A stretch of DNA of 41,497 bases, from positions 1 through 41,497 of the forward strand of contig CAYPHY010000044.1 in assembly GCA_964410625.1 (NCBI GenBank), given 5' to 3'. Below are positions 38,708 through 41,497 of this stretch, piece by piece. The stretch comes from CAYPHY01 sp964410625 (GTDB lineage: Bacteria > Chloroflexota > Anaerolineae > Promineifilales > Promineifilaceae). Position numbers and translations under genes: made by a program. Below the pieces are notes generated by a model that ran no database searches, had not been told where the DNA came from, and saw nothing but the letters and a program-made list of their open reading frames with translations. The first letter of the stretch is position 1; the number at the start of each line of letters is the position of its first letter.

Positions 38708-38842
38708 AATGTAACCTGGTTTGCCTAAACCGGCAGCTACGGGTTGGCAACCCCTGCTACAGTTGCCCCCCCTTTCCATCTCAATTACAATTCAGAAACC
38801 TAGTTTTTCCAAGCAACGAATGTTGCCAAAACTCGGTTTCTA
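38708..38842. repeat. Two dispersed repeats upstream of the Gfo/Idh gene
   Basis: Positions 38708-38763 are a copy of the gtaacctggtttgcctaaac...gggttggcaacccc repeat (first copy 30377-30433). Positions 38792-38842 are the AGAAACCtaGTTTTT...AAAACtCGGTTTCTA hairpin, sharing caagcaacgaatgttgcc with 18281-18328. The latter ends just before AGAGGAG of the next gene. The stretch 38569-38707 shows nothing recognisable. Confidence 0.72.
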
Positions 38843-38854
38843 AAAGAGGAGAAC

Positions 38855-39883
38855 ATGGATCAAGTACGTTGGGGCCTTCTTTCCACAGCAAACATCAACC
38901 GGCGACTCATCCCTGCCATTCGCGCCTCTGAGCGGGGTGTCCTGGCGGCCGTTGCCAGCCGCAGCGAAGAGAGCGCGAAAGCGTGTGCGGCCGAATGGGA
39001 AATTCCGCGTGCCTTTGGCAGCTATGAGGCGATGCTTGAATCGGACGAAGTGGATGCGGTCTATATCGGTCTGCCAAATAGCCTCCACGCGCCGTGGACG
39101 GTCCGCGCGTTGGCCTGTGGCAAGCATGTCTTGTGTGAAAAGCCCTTCGCGCTATCGTTGGCGGAGGTGGATGAGATGGCGGCCGCTGCTCGTGAGCGCG
39201 GGTTGGCGCTGATGGAAGCGTTTATGTATCGCCACCATCCGCAAACGAAGATCGCCGGGCAGTGGGTAAGGGACGGCCGTTTGGGGGAGGTCATCGTGGT
39301 GCGCGGCGTCTTCAACTTCCATGGCCTCTCCCTAACCAATGTGCGTTTGCGCCCGGAGATGGGCGGCGGCAGCTTGTGGGATGTCGGTTGTTATCCGGTG
39401 AGCATGGCGCAATACATCCTCGGCGGGCCGCCGCAATGGGTTTTTGGCGACCAGTGGCTTGGGCCAACGGGGATTGACGAGAGCTTCAACGGCCAGCTCC
39501 ATTATGCCAACGGCGCGATGGCACAAATTAGCAGCTCCTTTCGCAACCCATACTATACGCATGTGGATATCTTAGGCACAGAAGGGCGGTTGGTGATCAC
39601 ACGGCCGTTCACCGGTGTGCATGAGCCGGATAGCCATTTGTGGTTTGTGGCGGCCGATGGCGAGCCGGAGGAGATCGTTGTGCCACAGAAAGAACTCTAC
39701 CTCGGCCAGATCGAAAATATGCACGCGGCTATTCTCGACGGTGAACCGACATATCTGACGTTGGAAGAAACGCGCGACCATATCCAGACGCTGCTGGCCC
39801 TCTATGACTCAGCGCGGCGTGGGGAGAAAGTGTTGTTGGGAGAACGGGAGACTGCGAGATTAGAAAACTCAGGACTTACGTAA
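38855..39883 (+). CDS. Gfo/Idh/MocA family NAD(P)-dependent oxidoreductase
   Basis: This 342-residue protein has an N-terminal Rossmann domain (VRWGLLSTANINRRLIPAI, in which the usual Gly pattern is reduced), IGLPNSLHAPWTVRALACGKHV and CEKPFAL with the Glu-Lys-Pro motif (95-97). The C-terminal alpha/beta domain has GGGSLWDVGCYPVSMAQYILG and the catalytic-site His/Asp context. The closest named types are trans-dihydrodiol dehydrogenase and glucose-fructose oxidoreductase relatives. It oxidises or reduces a sugar or cyclic polyol; the substrate is unknown. GAGGAG precedes the ATG. The last residues RLENSGLT and the stop are encoded by repeat DNA (gagattagaaaactc and AGGACTTACG). Confidence 0.9.
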   Translation: MDQVRWGLLSTANINRRLIPAIRASERGVLAAVASRSEESAKACAAEWEIPRAFGSYEAMLESDEVDAVYIGLPNSLHAPWTVRALACGKHVLCEKPFALSLAEVDEMAAAARERGLALMEAFMYRHHPQTKIAGQWVRDGRLGEVIVVRGVFNFHGLSLTNVRLRPEMGGGSLWDVGCYPVSMAQYILGGPPQWVFGDQWLGPTGIDESFNGQLHYANGAMAQISSSFRNPYYTHVDILGTEGRLVITRPFTGVHEPDSHLWFVAADGEPEEIVVPQKELYLGQIENMHAAILDGEPTYLTLEETRDHIQTLLALYDSARRGEKVLLGERETARLENSGLT

Positions 39884-39980
39884 CCAGTAATTTTTTTGAC
39901 ACGAATGACACGAATTTCACGAAAACAGAAGGCCAAAATTCGTGTTATTCGTGTAGTTTGTGTCAAAATGCGTAAGTCCT
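39871..39980. mobile_element. MITE-like element: AGGACTTACG ends around an acacgaat-word hairpin
   Basis: Inverted ends AGGACTTACG (39871-39880) and CGTAAGTCCT (39971-39980) enclose tttttgacacgaatgacac...ttcgtgttattcgtgtagtttgtgtcaaaa, an imperfect hairpin. The short palindromic ends and lack of any gene suggest a miniature transposable element. It supplies the stop codon of the preceding gene and lies 20 bases before the next start. Confidence 0.55.
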
Positions 39981-40000
39981 AATACTAAGAGGGACCGCTT

Positions 40001-41008
40001 GTGGTTTCGTCATCACCCGCAATTACGATCAACAACTTGCAAAAAACGTATGCTGTGCCGGAGCGTGAAGGGGGGCTGAAAACGGCCGTCACCAGCCTCA
40101 TCCGCCGCCGTACCCGCCAGGTCAAGGCTGTGGATACGATCAGCTTCACCATCGCCCCCGGTGAAGTGGTTGGCTTTCTGGGGCCAAATGGCGCGGGCAA
40201 GACGACCACGCTGAAGATGCTCTCCGGCCTGCTCTACCCCAGTGGCGGCGAGGCGCGGGTGCTGGGCTATGAACCATCGCGCCGCGAAAAGTCCTTCCTG
40301 GAGCAAATCACGCTCGTTATGGGTCAGCGGAACCAACTTTTTTGGGACATCCCGGCGATTGACTCCTTCGACCTCAACCGCGCCGTCTATCGCATCCCCG
40401 AAAATGAGTTCAAGCAGACCCGCGACGAATTTATTGAGCTGCTCGACATGCAGCCATTGATGAATAAACCGGTGCGCAATCTTTCGCTGGGGGAGCGGAT
40501 GAAGGTTGAGATCGCCGCTTCGTTGCTCCACCGGCCGAAAGTGCTCTTCCTCGACGAGCCAACCATCGGCCTCGATGTGACGATGCAACGGCGCATCCGC
40601 CAATTTGTGCAGGAGTATAACCGGCGCTATGAGGCTACGGTCTTGCTGACCAGCCACTATATGGCCGATGTGGAAGCCCTCTGCCCGCGCGTGATCGTCA
40701 TCCACCACGGCCGCATCCTCTATGACGGCCGTCTGAAACAACTGGTGGAGCTATTCACCGCCTACAAGAAGATCATCATCACCCTGGCCGACAACCACAC
40801 CGACCTATCCCCTTATGGCGAAGTGATCGAGCGCGATGATAGCCGTGTAACGTTGCAAGTGGCGCGGACGGACACACCACGGATCACGGCACAATTGCTG
40901 GCCGAAGTTGACGTAGCCGACCTGACCGTCGAGGACCCGCCCATCGAAAGCATCATTGAGGAAGTCTTTGCACAGGAGAGTGTCCAAGCTCCTCCTCTCC
41001 CGGCGTAG
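40001..41008 (+). CDS. ABC-2 type transporter ATP-binding protein
   Basis: This 335-residue ATPase starts at GTG with GAGGG nearby. Walker A is LGPNGAGKTTTLKML (61-68), the Q-loop segment is VMGQRNQLFWDIPAIDSF, the signature is NLSLGERMKVEIAASLL and Walker B is VLFLDEPTIGLD, followed by the H-loop TSHYMADVE. The N-terminal insertion (VPEREGGLKTAVTSLIRRRTRQVKAVD) and the C-terminal 80-residue extension define a subgroup that normally pairs with two ABC-2 membrane proteins. None follow here: the downstream 480 bp hold a gene remnant and MITE-like repeats. The permeases may be elsewhere or may have been separated by rearrangement. Confidence 0.93.
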   Translation: MVSSSPAITINNLQKTYAVPEREGGLKTAVTSLIRRRTRQVKAVDTISFTIAPGEVVGFLGPNGAGKTTTLKMLSGLLYPSGGEARVLGYEPSRREKSFLEQITLVMGQRNQLFWDIPAIDSFDLNRAVYRIPENEFKQTRDEFIELLDMQPLMNKPVRNLSLGERMKVEIAASLLHRPKVLFLDEPTIGLDVTMQRRIRQFVQEYNRRYEATVLLTSHYMADVEALCPRVIVIHHGRILYDGRLKQLVELFTAYKKIIITLADNHTDLSPYGEVIERDDSRVTLQVARTDTPRITAQLLAEVDVADLTVEDPPIESIIEEVFAQESVQAPPLPA

Positions 41009-41068
41009 AGGGGTCAGGTGTTCCCGCAACCTATTCACCCAGCAGCTTTCAGATAGAAGCTCATGGGC

Positions 41069-41281
41069 TTATTGTCTATTAGCGTCAATATCTCGTAAAT
41101 GGGTAAGAACAAGCGCTTCAATCAGCGATTCAGGCAGGGGATTTTCTAATGTAAACTGAATCGCATGGGCAGTTGTTTTATATGGTTTTAATTTGTCCTT
41201 CAATTCCTCAATTGCCCAAGAAGAGGGGTAAAAACTCATATGCTTTTTGGCTTGTTGTCCATAATTTGCATTATATACGAT
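41069..41281 (-). pseudogene. DUF1801 (YdhG-like) protein remnant, 5' part missing
   Basis: On the minus strand the translation reads YNANYGQQAKKHMSFYPSSW, then AIEELKDKLKPYKTTAHAIQ and FTLENPLPESLIEALVLTHL, ending DIDANRQ and TAA at 41069. This is the C-terminal two thirds of a DUF1801 protein (K-x-H-x-x-F-Y-P, then the Y-K-T...I-Q-F pattern). The homology stops at the edge of the MITE-like element at 41284, whose sequence adds an immediate stop codon. The 5' part is not in the window. The DNA is AT-rich compared with the neighbours. Confidence 0.65.
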
Positions 41282-41283
41282 TC

Positions 41284-41432
41284 AGTACACTGTTTCTAAA
41301 GTTTGAACAACTGTCATTCCGAGCGGAGTCTTCGGAGCGAGGAATCCCTATCAATTCGCTGGTCAACGAAATCGCAAGGGATTCCTCGCTCCGCTCGGAA
41401 TGACGTTGCGATCACTTTTGAAACACTGTATT
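41284..41432. mobile_element. MITE-like element, second copy
   Basis: It starts AGTACACTGTTTCTAAA and ends TTTTGAAACACTGTATT, with internal complementary halves gtcattccgagcggagtc and gattcctcgctccgctcgg. It matches the element at 32784-32923 but is about nine bases longer. Confidence 0.75.
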
Positions 41433-41433
41433 A

Positions 41434-41497
41434 AGTACACTGTTTCAAAAGTTTGAACAACTGTCATTCCGAGCGGAGTCTTCGGAGCGAGGAATCC
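41434..41497. mobile_element. MITE-like element, third copy, cut by the window edge
   Basis: AGTACACTGTTTCAAAAGTTTG... repeats the left half of the element at 41284, in direct tandem with it, and runs off the end of the window. Confidence 0.7.

Noticed and set aside
1..41497. tRNA or rRNA genes
   Set aside because: I found no cloverleaf with a T-loop consensus and no rRNA-like stretch; short or unusual RNAs could be missed by eye.

Overview
The window is a 41.5 kb piece of a fairly GC-rich bacterial genome with about 40 genes. Gene content, a DUF5678/aspartyl-protease pair, a DUF433/DUF5615 toxin-antitoxin pair, an effector-associated-domain NTPase, very repeat-rich intergenic spaces and many weak or missing Shine-Dalgarno sites fit a Chloroflexota bacterium (Anaerolineae/Ardenticatenia-like). 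This is inference from content; there is no rRNA or other phylogenetic marker here. Two runs of exactly 100 N (3681-3780 and 21428-21527) lie inside tandem repeats, so this looks like a draft scaffold broken at unresolved arrays.

Layout. 1-5701: the 3' part of an ornithine cyclodeaminase-family gene, a flavodoxin, an ABC exporter, a 39-bp palindromic tandem array, and a ParB-like protein fused to two universal-stress-protein (USP) domains. 5894-13530: an envelope block (SppA-type peptidase, a large anchored DUF4350-like protein, a sulfatase-fold enzyme, Lgt), then an IMP dehydrogenase that lacks CBS domains. 13549-19258: RarD transporter, RHH-like/HNH pair, PQQ-type sugar dehydrogenase, DUF433/DUF5615 toxin-antitoxin pair with a frameshifted toxin, DapA-family aldolase, PfpI/DJ-1 protein. 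19308-30378: AraC regulator with a partner of unknown function, YbaK deacylase, two DAO-family FAD oxidoreductases, a SAM methyltransferase, an iron alcohol dehydrogenase, an unknown 447-aa protein and an MttB-type methyltransferase. Together these look like uptake-independent catabolism of N-methylated amines. 30488-36623: DUF5678/protease remnant, HtrA lipoprotein protease, YqaA, an EAD-STAND-like NTPase, GlpX. 36745-41497: a minimal metallopeptidase, a second ParB-like protein, a Gfo/Idh/MocA dehydrogenase, an orphan ABC-2 ATPase, a DUF1801 remnant cut by a MITE-like element, and a second copy of that element at the window edge.

Three sequence-level features run through the whole window. 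First, CGGCCG is strongly over-represented in all reading frames. Second, most intergenic spaces hold inverted repeats built from short tandem 'words' that differ from locus to locus (acacgaatg, cgcaaag, cgcagag, atctgcgt, gagatta, acaacggat, tattggt). Many of these sit directly in front of a ribosome binding site or start codon. Third, several genes have a -10 box only 6-9 nt before the start codon, which predicts leaderless or nearly leaderless mRNAs.

The best candidates for something undescribed are the pair of ParB-like proteins sharing a WYDN module (one fused to tandem USP domains, one with the module duplicated), the variable-word 5'-UTR hairpins, and the EAD-NTPase.
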